Origin: Claveliimonas sp034178805
Lineage (GTDB): Bacteria > Bacillota > Clostridia > Lachnospirales > Lachnospiraceae
Reading direction: 5' to 3'
NCBI RefSeq assembly: GCF_050314255.1
Contig: NZ_JBNPMZ010000003.1
Coordinates: 201,784 to 265,783 of the forward strand
Length of the DNA stretch: 64,000 nucleotides
Shown: in pieces, positions 1 to 9,565 of the stretch
Layout of the letters: each line of letters opens with the position of its first letter
Position numbering within the stretch: the first letter of the stretch is position 1
Translations under genes and position numbers: made by a program
Notes under the pieces: model-generated
The model's database searches: none
The model's input: only the letters and a program-made list of their open reading frames with translations
Told to the model about the DNA's origin: nothing

Positions 1-397
1 CGGTCAGATGAATCAGATCCAGCATATTGCTCCAGTCAATCGTCTTTTCCGTCTGAATCGCTTTGACTGTATTCTGAATTGCCTGTTCTACCAGCTGCAT
101 CTGTTCAATCCGGTCTTTCACAAGCTTCAGCTGCATATTCAATGAACTCAGCATAAAATGGCAGTCTGCACCTGCTATTGTCATTTCCCGGATATCATCC
201 AGCGAAAATCCCAGATACTTCAGGAGTAAAATCTGCTGAAGTTTCGCAAAATCCTCATCCGTATAAAAACGAGCCCCCGCTTCCGTAACCAGCGAGGGCT
301 TCAATATATTCTGTTTATCATAATATCGAACTGTCCTCAGGGTCACATGGGCCATGCGCGCAAACTCCCCTGAAGAATAATAACCTTCTTTTTTCAT
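1..397 (-). CDS. MerR-family transcriptional regulator, cut by the window edge
   Basis: The visible 132 residues begin MKKEGYYSSGEFARMAHV and continue through a winged helix-turn-helix with the family hallmark RTVRYYDKQNILKPS, then a helical linker rich in Leu and Gln. This is the DNA-binding half of a MerR regulator; the effector-binding half lies beyond base 1, so the ligand cannot be inferred. Its ATG overlaps the TAA stop of the upstream glycosyltransferase (TAATG), suggesting translational coupling to the last gene of the polysaccharide cluster. Whether it regulates that cluster or a gene outside the window is unknown. Confidence 0.85.
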   Translation of the reverse strand, partial: MKKEGYYSSGEFARMAHVTLRTVRYYDKQNILKPSLVTEAGARFYTDEDFAKLQQILLLKYLGFSLDDIREMTIAGADCHFMLSSLNMQLKLVKDRIEQMQLVEQAIQNTVKAIQTEKTIDWSNMLDLIHLT

Positions 398-2175
398 TAT
401 CTGATCTCCCGCACTGAAAAATCAGGTCTGTCAAGTGTCAGGTTTCTGTTATAGTAAGGATCTCCGTCAACAATATATTTCTTCCATCTTTTCCTTAACA
501 ATAACTTTTCCCTTTCAAACCGCCCTTTATTCTCCGGTGTTTCATCTGAGCCCCGGGTCTTAGATTCATGATGATAAGCACATGTATACGGGTCATACAC
601 TACCAGTTTACCGTTTTCTCTCACCCGCAGACACAGATCAACATCATTAAATGCGACTTCAAACATCTCATCAAAGCCATTAACAGCCTGGAATACTTCC
701 TTTTTCACCATCATGCATGCTGCCGTTACAGCACTGTAATCCTGCATACAGACAATTCTTGAAAAATAACCCTGCTGTCCTCTTGGCTGTCCGATAAATG
801 CATGCCCGGCAATTCCGGAATATCCCATGATCACACCGGCATGCTGAACCGTATGATCCGGGAAATAAAGCAGGCTGCCCACGATACCCACATCGTCTCT
901 TTGACATACAGAGAGCATTTCTCTTAAAAAGTTCTTACTGATCCACTCAATATCATTGTTCAGGAACAACAGATACTCTCCTCTGGCATGAACTGCTCCC
1001 CAGTTATTAATAGCAGCATAATTAAATTTATCTTTCCAGTACAGTACACGAATATTTTCACATGTTTTCTCAAGCTCCTGATAATATAAGAATGTCTCAT
1101 TCTGTACACTGTTATTCTCAATAATCAGAATTTCATAATAATCGTATCCTGCTTTTTCCCTGATTGCTTCCAGACATTTTCGCAGGTCCTCCACATGATC
1201 CTTATTCGGAATAATAATCGTAACCTCCGGCTTTTGCAATAATCTGTATTTTGTCCGGTATATCCCCGGATACTTTGTCTTTTTCACAACCGCATCAATG
1301 TGCTGATTCTGATAATAATCCCGAAGGGCTCTCTCCCCCGCATCAGAAGCGTAATCTTTCTTGTCCAGCCCCTGGGCGGTTGAATTCTCATGTGATCTCC
1401 AGTGATACAATACATACGGTATATGAACAATCTTATCGGTAACAGAAACACATCTCAGAAGGAAATCATAATCCTGTGCCCCATCGTATTCGGAACGAAT
1501 CTCTCCAACCTGATTCAGAAGTGTCTTTTTCACCACAACAAGGTGACAGATATAGTTCATGGATAACAACAGATCTTTATTATAATCTGATTTGAAATGG
1601 GGCTGGAAGAACTTCTTCCCATCTGCCGACACCTTGTCCTCATCGGAATAGAGGAGCTCCGCATCCGGATCTGCATTCAGATACTCAACAACTCTGAACA
1701 AAGCCTCCCTGGACAGCAGATCATCGTGATCCATAAACGCAATGTAATCACCGGTACAAATCCGAAGCGCCTGATTCGTATTCCGGGAAATATTCAATCT
1801 GTCAAAGCTGGTCACCACTTTGATCCTCGCATCTTTTCTGCAGTATTCCTCTATTAATCCCTGCAGCGGCGAGTCTTTTCCGCTGCCGTCAGACAGACAT
1901 AGCTCCCAATTCTGATAAGTCTGAGCACGTACCGACTCTACCATACTTCGAAAATACGGTTCCGGTGTCCTGTAAAGCGGAACAACAATTGATATTTTGG
2001 GCATAAGTGAAAAAATTTTTTCCTTCTGCCGACTCAATTCTTCCTTCAATGGTTCTGTATGACGACGGAACCGGTCATAACTTCTCTGTTCACAGCGCAT
2101 GATTTTTTTTACACTATGTTTAATGAAATACTTCAATCCGTATTGCCTGTAATACTCTATAGCCCGATTACCCAT
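397..2175 (-). CDS. Tandem two-domain GT2 glycosyltransferase
   Basis: The 592-residue protein has a short N-terminal helical stretch and then two GT-A (GT2) domains. The first spans about residues 60-290, starts ISIVVPLYRT and carries the metal-binding motif MDHDD at 148-152. The second spans about 315-560, starts VTIIIPNKD and carries LNNDIE at 405-410. Tandem GT2 proteins of this kind add two successive sugars in rhamnan-like or O-antigen-like polymers. No transmembrane segment is visible, so it should act at the inner membrane face. It is the last sugar-transfer gene of the run, 13 bases after the acyltransferase. Donor and acceptor cannot be read from sequence. Confidence 0.88.
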   Translation of the reverse strand: MGNRAIEYYRQYGLKYFIKHSVKKIMRCEQRSYDRFRRHTEPLKEELSRQKEKIFSLMPKISIVVPLYRTPEPYFRSMVESVRAQTYQNWELCLSDGSGKDSPLQGLIEEYCRKDARIKVVTSFDRLNISRNTNQALRICTGDYIAFMDHDDLLSREALFRVVEYLNADPDAELLYSDEDKVSADGKKFFQPHFKSDYNKDLLLSMNYICHLVVVKKTLLNQVGEIRSEYDGAQDYDFLLRCVSVTDKIVHIPYVLYHWRSHENSTAQGLDKKDYASDAGERALRDYYQNQHIDAVVKKTKYPGIYRTKYRLLQKPEVTIIIPNKDHVEDLRKCLEAIREKAGYDYYEILIIENNSVQNETFLYYQELEKTCENIRVLYWKDKFNYAAINNWGAVHARGEYLLFLNNDIEWISKNFLREMLSVCQRDDVGIVGSLLYFPDHTVQHAGVIMGYSGIAGHAFIGQPRGQQGYFSRIVCMQDYSAVTAACMMVKKEVFQAVNGFDEMFEVAFNDVDLCLRVRENGKLVVYDPYTCAYHHESKTRGSDETPENKGRFEREKLLLRKRWKKYIVDGDPYYNRNLTLDRPDFSVREIR

Positions 2176-2188
2176 TTTGTTTTATCCT

Positions 2189-3268
2189 TTACTCGATCTT
2201 CGTTATATCAAATTTTCCAAGCTTTGCTACCCTTTCGCTTTTTAATATCTTCTTAGCAAGACGCTGCGCCGGTCTTTCAACCAGGAACCACGACAACATT
2301 CCAAATACAGTGGTAGCACAGGCACAGATTACAAAATACACATTCAAAGTAAGCTGATATTCCCACAAAATCTTCACAATAACCTGCTGAATGACAAATC
2401 CGTACAGGTACAATCCATATGAAAAATCATTTTTTGAAAAACACTTCACAAACTTCGGTTCCTCCGCAAAAGCAAAAGAAAAAATGAAATATGGCAGCAC
2501 CACAAACACCATAATCTCTGACTTCAGACTTGAAAAATTCATCATCTCCGCTATACACAGAATTCCAATTGCAAGCTGTAGATTCAGATACTTCTTCACT
2601 TTGGAAGACAGAAATACAATTCCCAGGAAAAAATATGGGATAATGGACAGTGCAGATACCATATCTGTCCCGTAAATCACATAAAAGGCATCCGGACGGA
2701 ACTTACCAATCGCCAGATTCGCAATCTCCAGAACAACCGCAAGCACTCCCGCTATCACCACTTTGTTCCCCTTCCTAAACAAAAGAAAAATAACCGGCAC
2801 CGCTACATACATCATCACCTCGACCGGAAGGGTCCACAGGGAACCATTAATCGCATTCGGATAAGGGTTTGCCTCAAATACTCCCGGTAAAAAGTACTGC
2901 ACGTACAATGCAATATTTTTCAAATATGACCATGTCATACCGTTTGCAAAATACTCGGATACCGGCAGAACGGTGAATACCGGACCCACCACAAATACCG
3001 CAAAGAGTACCACTCCTATTAATCCGGGAATAATACGGAAGATCCGACGCACAGCATATCTGAAAATATTACTGTCATTTAAAAAGCTCTGTGCAATCAG
3101 ATAACCACTGATCAGGAAAAATATTTTCACTCCTATTGTAGAAACAGCCTGTCCTAAAAACAGGCTTACATCTACGGCAATCAAATGACACATATGACCC
3201 AGTACAACCATCATAGCTGCCACAAACCGTATAATATTAAAGTTATTTTTTCTGCTATCTGCTATCAC
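2189..3268 (-). CDS. Acyltransferase-3 family membrane O-acyltransferase
   Basis: The 359-residue protein has about ten hydrophobic segments and opens with the family signature NNFNIIRFVAAMMVVLGH, which contains the conserved Arg and His of the acyltransferase-3 (Acyl_transf_3) family. Members O-acetylate or otherwise acylate surface polysaccharides across the membrane. Within this cluster it most likely acylates the polymer made by the neighbouring glycosyltransferases. There is no fused SGNH domain at the C-terminus, so it is the short form. Length is typical for the family. Confidence 0.88.
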   Translation of the reverse strand: MIADSRKNNFNIIRFVAAMMVVLGHMCHLIAVDVSLFLGQAVSTIGVKIFFLISGYLIAQSFLNDSNIFRYAVRRIFRIIPGLIGVVLFAVFVVGPVFTVLPVSEYFANGMTWSYLKNIALYVQYFLPGVFEANPYPNAINGSLWTLPVEVMMYVAVPVIFLLFRKGNKVVIAGVLAVVLEIANLAIGKFRPDAFYVIYGTDMVSALSIIPYFFLGIVFLSSKVKKYLNLQLAIGILCIAEMMNFSSLKSEIMVFVVLPYFIFSFAFAEEPKFVKCFSKNDFSYGLYLYGFVIQQVIVKILWEYQLTLNVYFVICACATTVFGMLSWFLVERPAQRLAKKILKSERVAKLGKFDITKIE

Positions 3269-3294
3269 TCTATTATCCTTTCTTTATCCCTTTT

Positions 3295-5178
3295 CTATTC
3301 ACTGCAGTTTTTCATAATTGCAACAAATCCGGCTGAATTCTCATACAGGATTTCAATGTCATCTCCCTTGAATGCCATAAGATTATCCAGATCCTCTTCC
3401 TGATTGTATAGATACACAAAAGGAATCTCCTTCTCCAGATCATCCCGGGTCTCCAGCATAGATTCATAGTATGCTTCCAGATCCACGCTGTCTCCCTTTA
3501 TTTTCAATTTCTTTTTTGCAGACTCAGAATATAATGGCAGATCTTTTTTCTCCTGATCCGACAAAGTTATCCATGCTACAAAATCACTGCCACTGATACG
3601 CTGGGTAACAGCCCTGAAAACATTCACGTCATAATCCTGTCCACATACGATTATTGCTTTTTCATCCTGAAACTCGTCATAACAATACTCATACAGGTCC
3701 AGCTTATCCCGGGAATAATCCGTCACACCCCCGGCCAGCTGCTGATTCGTAACGTAAATATCAAAATAGTACTGGCTCTTACTTACCGGCGCAAATAATA
3801 TATTTTTTGCCTGGATTTTTTCTTCCACATGGAAAATGGTCATGAAAGCCAGAAGTCCGTACACAGCCAACTGCATTGCTACGTACTGCCAGTGTTTCTC
3901 AAGCAATTCTGCAATTCCGCAAAACGCAAGATAAAAAACGATTGCGGAAGCAAAAAAGTAATTTTTAAAATAATAATAGGAAGATACCTCTCCCTTCAAG
4001 CCCCCGTATCCCAGAATCAGCATGAAGCCAATCAGAAATATGGAATAGCTTATCATCAGATTATCTTCTCTGTTTTTCACGATCAGATAGATTCCAAACA
4101 GAGCAAAGGGAAGCCAGAAAATAAAATTCGAAAATAAATCTCTGTATATTCCACCTTCCATTGCCAGTCCGCCTCCTATGGACTGACCAACATTGGTGGA
4201 TCCAAACTGAGCAATCAGACTGTAAATAATCACCAGAATACATGGGATCAAAAATATTTTCAGGTTATCCACAATAAAAGTCACAAACCATTTACTGTTC
4301 TCTCTGCGGTTTTTCCAGATTCCGGATGAAACTGCCAGACACACTGCCATAAACACTACCGGTGCAAACATGCTGTAACAGATTCCAACTCCATAGCATC
4401 CCAGTGAGAGCAAAAGAATGGACAGGTTTTTATCCATATCATTCCTAAAGTAGAACTGAATCACCCATGCAAGATAGATGATCAGGATAATGGATATCCC
4501 CAGATAGTTAAATCCATACACCAGATTGTTATGCGGATATCCCATCATATAAATAATCGTTATACCGACAGCCAGTCCCCACTTTCCCCTGGTATTCGCC
4601 TTATCTGCCAGCAATGCATAAAAAACAGCACCTGCAAGGTAGAACATCAGAATATCCGAAAGGATAAATACACGATAAAGCTGTGTTGCCTTAAAGAAAT
4701 TTTCAAAAATCTCCAAAAACAGCGCATTGTTCAACGGTGCAAAAAACATGCTCTTGACCGACTGTGATTTCACAACCTCCAACGCCATACGGTAATGTGT
4801 ACAGCCGTCTGACGCTATATAATTCATATTCAACCCGGGACCAAACTGACACAAAGCCGCATAGATGACCGGAACCATGAGTATAATCAGCGCGATCCCG
4901 TCCCGTTTCCGCCAGGAATATTGCTGACGTTTTCCAGATCTGATAATCCGAAACCAAATAAATCCACCCGACAGGATATCTGCTGCCCCGATACTCCAGA
5001 TATTGAGGGGAATTCTGACCATATTCAGAATAGCCCCCGCAAAACCATGAAAACACAACACAACAATAAAGGACATGATCCCCCAGACTACCCCATTTTG
5101 TTTTTCTTCTGTTTTATTTACACAAATAATAGAGCTGTAAAGTGCCAGAAAGCATAAGCAAAACCAGATCATCCCCAT
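3295..5178 (-). CDS. Large multi-spanning membrane protein of the polysaccharide cluster
   Basis: About 627 residues with 11-13 hydrophobic segments over the first 450 residues and a mainly soluble C-terminal tail of about 160 residues. I do not recognise a signature motif. Topology and position suggest either a GT-C type (polyprenyl-phosphate-sugar dependent) glycosyltransferase or a Wzy-like polymerase; both are inference. An ATG lies five codons upstream, but GGAGGAG sits six bases before the second ATG (MGMIWF), so the later start is chosen. The gene ends 26 bases before the acyltransferase and begins 18 bases after the preceding GT2 gene. Confidence 0.75.
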   Translation of the reverse strand: MGMIWFCLCFLALYSSIICVNKTEEKQNGVVWGIMSFIVVLCFHGFAGAILNMVRIPLNIWSIGAADILSGGFIWFRIIRSGKRQQYSWRKRDGIALIILMVPVIYAALCQFGPGLNMNYIASDGCTHYRMALEVVKSQSVKSMFFAPLNNALFLEIFENFFKATQLYRVFILSDILMFYLAGAVFYALLADKANTRGKWGLAVGITIIYMMGYPHNNLVYGFNYLGISIILIIYLAWVIQFYFRNDMDKNLSILLLSLGCYGVGICYSMFAPVVFMAVCLAVSSGIWKNRRENSKWFVTFIVDNLKIFLIPCILVIIYSLIAQFGSTNVGQSIGGGLAMEGGIYRDLFSNFIFWLPFALFGIYLIVKNREDNLMISYSIFLIGFMLILGYGGLKGEVSSYYYFKNYFFASAIVFYLAFCGIAELLEKHWQYVAMQLAVYGLLAFMTIFHVEEKIQAKNILFAPVSKSQYYFDIYVTNQQLAGGVTDYSRDKLDLYEYCYDEFQDEKAIIVCGQDYDVNVFRAVTQRISGSDFVAWITLSDQEKKDLPLYSESAKKKLKIKGDSVDLEAYYESMLETRDDLEKEIPFVYLYNQEEDLDNLMAFKGDDIEILYENSAGFVAIMKNCSE

Positions 5179-5196
5179 TATTGACTCCTCCATCTC

Positions 5197-7107
5197 TTAT
5201 TTTCGTAATATCTTCTTGCCGACGATCTTAACCGCCTTCTTCGTCTTTTGAACTACATTGGCATCATACTGCATTGCCAGATAATTGTGCATATCTTCGG
5301 TGATCTCATCACTGAACATTCCTGTGATGACCACTTTTTTAATCACCTGCTTTTTCCGGAAACGAATAATGACCTGCGGATCCGGATGGAAGAAGAAGAT
5401 CCTGTTCCCAGCTTTAAAACCATTTGTGCTGACACCATTTGTCCTCTTTACGATCACTCTGCCATCTGCCGTATAAATCTCAATTCTCAGGTTTTCCAGG
5501 TAAATATTTCCAAATTCATACGGATCCCAGCGGATGCTGGATATTTCTCCTAAAGATTCAAAATCGAGGAATTCATAATGAAGACTTGGTAGTTCCACAC
5601 GGCTGCCGGTTCTGGAAACACATTTTTCTGTATATCCATATCCATTATCATAATAGAGAGGAGTCATCACACCCTTTATATTCTTCTTTCCGCCAAACAA
5701 TCCCGGCTGCTTGTCCTGAAGACGGATCAGCTCATCCGCATAGCGCTCCGGCAGCAATAACGGCTTCTTCCGGAATCTGTTCTGAATCTTCTTCCGATTA
5801 TCATCCCACTCCTTCTGCGTGTGCAGAGAATGAGAATTTTCCGAATTCTTCCAGAGACGATAAATACTGGTAGGCTCCTTTATATCTGCAACTCCGCAGA
5901 TACTTGCAACACGCATCAGGAAATCCCAGTCCTCTGTCGTATCCAGAGTCTCATCAAATCTGAAATGCATTTTTCTAAAAGGATACAGTGGGAATGCGAG
6001 TCCCAGTACCGGGCAGTAATTTCCATTCAATTCACTGATCCAGTTGAAATCCTTACAGAATTGACTCTGCGGTGAACCGCATGCCCGCAGCACATTTTCT
6101 CCGGTCGGCATCTGGATAGAAGCCCAATCCTGTGCAATCACATAAGCATGGAGCACACTTCCCGGACATTCCTCTGCCTTTTCTTTAAAAGAAGATACCC
6201 AGTTATCAAACACGATATCATCATCATCCAGAATAACTGCATATTCTCCTAAAGCCGCTTCAAATCCACGGTTTATCGGAGTGGATCTGTTGCCGCCTTC
6301 TACCGGAATAAATCTTATTTTTTCTCTCAGATAATCCGGTGTTTCTTCGATTATTTCTTCAACAGTACCGCGTTCTTCGCTGTTCAGATTATGTCCCATC
6401 ACCAGAACTTCAAAGTCCATACAGGATTGTCCATTCAGTGAGAGAAATGTCTCGCTGAGTGCCTCCGGTCTGCGTCCCTGTGTTCTCGTTATAATAGATA
6501 AGAAAGGATGTTCTTTTGTACTGTCCGCCACAATATCTGTTTTTTCCGCCCTATATGCCTGCACCAGATACTTTGCATCCAGTTTTGCCCCTACATACTC
6601 ATCCAGCCACGTCAGGTAGTGATGTATCATACTGCCTTCTGCCAGAAATGAATGCCCACTTTTTTCATCTTTGACCTCTGACAGCAGACTTTCTTCTGCA
6701 ACCAGCGTAAATCCGGATTTCTGCATAAGCTCAGAAACCCCTGCACCTGTATATCCGTGAATATCCAAATGAGAAGTTTCCTGACCGGACAGCAGTTTGA
6801 AAACAGTCTGTCTGTCCACCGGATTTTCCACACAAATAATCAATGCCACATCCATCTCCGCCATTTTCTGACGCAGACTCTGAGACATAAATTTCTCCTG
6901 TTCTTCCAGAATCTTTTTATCTGCTATAATGCCTTTCACCCCGGAATGATTTTCCAGAAAGCTTTCCACATCATTAAAGCAAAGCTTCTCAGTCCTGATG
7001 GAATCACCAAAACCATCCTCCGGAAGATCAGCAATATTTATTATTGTCCCTTCTTCTATTCCCAGTGTTTTTAAAACACTCTGAATATTCTTCATCACAT
7101 TTTCCAT
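5197..7107 (-). CDS. GT2 glycosyltransferase with extra N- and C-terminal domains
   Basis: 636 residues in three parts. Residues 1-200 are an unrecognised alpha/beta region. Residues about 200-430 are a GT-A domain starting PFLSIITRTQGRRPEA with an acidic metal site VILDDDDIVF. Residues about 450-636 have beta-rich character (RIEIYTADGRVIVKR) resembling a carbohydrate-binding or jelly-roll module. The ATG is preceded by GAGGAAG. It should transfer a sugar in the cytoplasm; the unusual length, about twice a minimal GT2 enzyme, suggests a second activity or an acceptor-binding role for the flanks. Confidence 0.82.
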   Translation of the reverse strand: MENVMKNIQSVLKTLGIEEGTIINIADLPEDGFGDSIRTEKLCFNDVESFLENHSGVKGIIADKKILEEQEKFMSQSLRQKMAEMDVALIICVENPVDRQTVFKLLSGQETSHLDIHGYTGAGVSELMQKSGFTLVAEESLLSEVKDEKSGHSFLAEGSMIHHYLTWLDEYVGAKLDAKYLVQAYRAEKTDIVADSTKEHPFLSIITRTQGRRPEALSETFLSLNGQSCMDFEVLVMGHNLNSEERGTVEEIIEETPDYLREKIRFIPVEGGNRSTPINRGFEAALGEYAVILDDDDIVFDNWVSSFKEKAEECPGSVLHAYVIAQDWASIQMPTGENVLRACGSPQSQFCKDFNWISELNGNYCPVLGLAFPLYPFRKMHFRFDETLDTTEDWDFLMRVASICGVADIKEPTSIYRLWKNSENSHSLHTQKEWDDNRKKIQNRFRKKPLLLPERYADELIRLQDKQPGLFGGKKNIKGVMTPLYYDNGYGYTEKCVSRTGSRVELPSLHYEFLDFESLGEISSIRWDPYEFGNIYLENLRIEIYTADGRVIVKRTNGVSTNGFKAGNRIFFFHPDPQVIIRFRKKQVIKKVVITGMFSDEITEDMHNYLAMQYDANVVQKTKKAVKIVGKKILRK

Positions 7108-7127
7108 AATTTCTTCCTCTGATAATT

Positions 7128-8027
7128 CTACATAACAAAGCGATGCTTTGCATATTCTCCGTCTATGAATGTCGCTATCTTATGATCCTTATCCAGCTTC
7201 TCTGGTAATCTTCCCGATTTCTGACGGTTCCTAAATTCCTGTGCTGCCTTATTAAACACTTCATCTTTACTGCGCTTAAAATCCCAGAGCAGTTTTTTGA
7301 GTCTGTCCTCCTGTGACCATTTATATGCCATCATCAAGGCAGCCTCTGCCGAATAATATCTCTCTGCCGCTGTCGGCTGCCATGCTCCGCTTACAGACAG
7401 ACGTTTTGCATGATATACCACAGCATTCGGTCTGTAACAAAGCCTGTAACCCGCCATTCTGATTCTCCATGAAAAATCCACGTCATCACAGTACATAAAA
7501 AATGATGCCTCATCAAATCCGTGTACCTCTCTGTAAACATGTGTAGGGAAGATCACACAGGCAGTTGTTGACCAGCTGGTATGAAAAGAATGTACACTGT
7601 ACTCCTTCGGATGCTCGATCGGTGTCTGTCTCGCTTCTGTAAGTCCTACTTTTTTATCTTCAAAAGGCTTTAACATCTCAATAAAGAATCTTGGTGTTAC
7701 CAGAACATCCGGATTCATGACCATAATATAGTCCATTTTGCACTCTTTTGCCAGACGGTTATGACCTTTTGCCGTTCCTGTATTTTCATGAAAAAAATTA
7801 CACCTGATATCATTTAACTGTGGATACTTTTCTTTGAGCTTACTCATCTCGTCATCTGAAAATACCGGTTCCCTGGAAGCATCACCATAATAGAATTCAC
7901 ACTCCAGCGGTCCCTGTTTTTTCTGATAAACGGATATTGCATTAGCCACGTTTGCAATGGCTTTCTCAATTGCTTCCGGATCATTATGATATAAAACTGA
8001 CTGTATCTGTATACTGATCTTTTCCAT
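7128..8027 (-). CDS. GT2 glycosyltransferase, rhamnosyltransferase-like
   Basis: The 299-residue GT-A fold protein has MNPDV at 104-108 as the metal-binding site and the downstream block MYCDDVDFSWRIRMAGY near residues 178-194. That block is typical of the WbbL/RfbF-like rhamnosyltransferase branch of GT2. It has no membrane segment. The start lies ten bases after the stop of the epimerase gene. Rhamnose as donor is a family-level guess; no dTDP-rhamnose (rml) genes are in this window. Confidence 0.83.
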   Translation of the reverse strand: MEKISIQIQSVLYHNDPEAIEKAIANVANAISVYQKKQGPLECEFYYGDASREPVFSDDEMSKLKEKYPQLNDIRCNFFHENTGTAKGHNRLAKECKMDYIMVMNPDVLVTPRFFIEMLKPFEDKKVGLTEARQTPIEHPKEYSVHSFHTSWSTTACVIFPTHVYREVHGFDEASFFMYCDDVDFSWRIRMAGYRLCYRPNAVVYHAKRLSVSGAWQPTAAERYYSAEAALMMAYKWSQEDRLKKLLWDFKRSKDEVFNKAAQEFRNRQKSGRLPEKLDKDHKIATFIDGEYAKHRFVM

Positions 8028-8036
8028 TTTTCTCTC

Positions 8037-8933
8037 CTATTTTGCAACAATTTCCTTCAGAACGGAAACTGCATGTTCAACTTCCTGATTGCCCTTCGCA
8101 TTCATGATAATAGCAGAAATCTTTTTTGTATCTCCATAGACGATCGGGGAATCATAGCTTCTCTCCGGAAATACACCATACTGCGGACGTATTGCAAGAT
8201 TACGTTCCGCAATAAACTCTTCCACCTTGTTCTTAAGAGATACCGGATTTCCTGTACAGCAATTAATCACACCGGATACTTCATCCTGTATCACTGTTAA
8301 GGCAATCTCTCTTGCCATATTTTCAATCGTAATAAAATCATACTGGTTTGTTCCCAGATTCAGAGGGAAAAACTCTTTTCCTTCCTTCTCTGCTTCCAGG
8401 ATTTTGGTAAAGATAGAGTGATTTTTCAAATCATCTCCCATGATATAGTATCCCCGCAGCCACTGGAAACAGAACTTTTCCTGCTCACTTAAAAGCTGAA
8501 GAGACTGACGCAGGGCATTCTTCGCAATACCATACAGACTCTTGGGATTACAGCCTGTATTCTCATCAATTGCTCCCTCATGATATCCAACCTCATGCAT
8601 GGATCCCAAAGCGGCAAACTGACGCAGACCGCCCTCCACCATATTTTTCGCAAACACATAATGATCATAGAGATATTCCATATGTGCATTGCTGTTATGA
8701 ACAAAACCATCTCTCCATGCCAGATGAAGACATACATCCGGTTCTCCAAGATCCGTATAAATGGATTCTTTTCCATTGAATATGTCATACTGCAGTGATT
8801 CTGCTCTTTCATCGATCCCCTCTGTACGGATATCGACCGCTGTAACACTCATTCCAAAATCCAGTAATGTTGATACCACATATCTTCCAATATAACCACC
8901 TGCACCTGTTACCAAAATTTTCTTAGAATTCAT
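8037..8933 (-). CDS. NAD-dependent sugar epimerase/dehydratase (extended SDR)
   Basis: 298 residues with the Rossmann motif TGAGGYIG at 9-16 and the catalytic Tyr-Lys pair YGIAK at 134-138. Members act on nucleotide sugars (epimerase, dehydratase or reductase). The protein is slightly short for a GalE-type enzyme, and the usual Ser/Thr position reads GSMHEVG. It lies between a GT2 gene and the 201-residue membrane protein, so it probably makes or edits a nucleotide-sugar donor for this cluster. Exact substrate unknown. Confidence 0.82.
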   Translation of the reverse strand: MNSKKILVTGAGGYIGRYVVSTLLDFGMSVTAVDIRTEGIDERAESLQYDIFNGKESIYTDLGEPDVCLHLAWRDGFVHNSNAHMEYLYDHYVFAKNMVEGGLRQFAALGSMHEVGYHEGAIDENTGCNPKSLYGIAKNALRQSLQLLSEQEKFCFQWLRGYYIMGDDLKNHSIFTKILEAEKEGKEFFPLNLGTNQYDFITIENMAREIALTVIQDEVSGVINCCTGNPVSLKNKVEEFIAERNLAIRPQYGVFPERSYDSPIVYGDTKKISAIIMNAKGNQEVEHAVSVLKEIVAK

Positions 8934-8951
8934 ACCTGTCCTCCTTTTATC

Positions 8952-9557
8952 CTAACTAAAGAATTTGTACAACATCTTAATAAACACTATAATATAAATT
9001 GCAAAGCAGAACACCACAACGAAGGTCTCCCAGTCAAACACATGTGTCACCTCTCGCATCACAAGGGTTCCTTCTGTTTTAACACCATTCTGCTCCATGG
9101 TCGTATTCTCTTCCGTTGAAACAGTCTTATACAGGGAAATACTGTTTTCACCGACATTTTCTGCTTTTGCTTCAAATGTATAATCTTTTCCCTGACAATT
9201 CTCTATCGTATCAAATTCAAACATATTAAATTTTCCGCTTTTCAAATCAGAAAGTGCAATTTGGCCTGTTCCCGCCTCATTTCCACTCTCATCATATAAT
9301 GTATACAGAAAATCTCCACTGGATGCATCTCCATTAACAGTACATTTCAAGCTGACTGCCTTTATACTTTCTGTCTCTGCGCGGAAAGTCTGGGAAATAC
9401 TGTCGCCGTCCGTCAGCTCTTCACTCAAAACATACTCTTCTATCGGTATATCCTCGTCATAAACCGGATACTTCTTATCAACAAAAGAGTATAAAATTAT
9501 CAAAATGAGCATTATGATTATGCTCACACCATATTTCACTTTCTTACCCATCTGCAC
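8952..9557 (-). CDS. Bitopic membrane protein of unknown function next to the ABC exporter
   Basis: 201 residues with one hydrophobic helix at about 9-28, a mainly beta-predicted polar domain at 35-175 (for example TFRAETESIKAVSLKC), and a second helix at about 178-198. The middle domain is therefore probably outside the cell. I do not recognise the family. It lies nine bases after the TagH-like ATPase gene and is likely co-translated with the exporter, so a role in polymer export or attachment is reasonable but unproven. Confidence 0.7.
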   Translation of the reverse strand: MQMGKKVKYGVSIIIMLILIILYSFVDKKYPVYDEDIPIEEYVLSEELTDGDSISQTFRAETESIKAVSLKCTVNGDASSGDFLYTLYDESGNEAGTGQIALSDLKSGKFNMFEFDTIENCQGKDYTFEAKAENVGENSISLYKTVSTEENTTMEQNGVKTEGTLVMREVTHVFDWETFVVVFCFAIYIIVFIKMLYKFFS

Positions 9558-9565
9558 ACCTCTTA

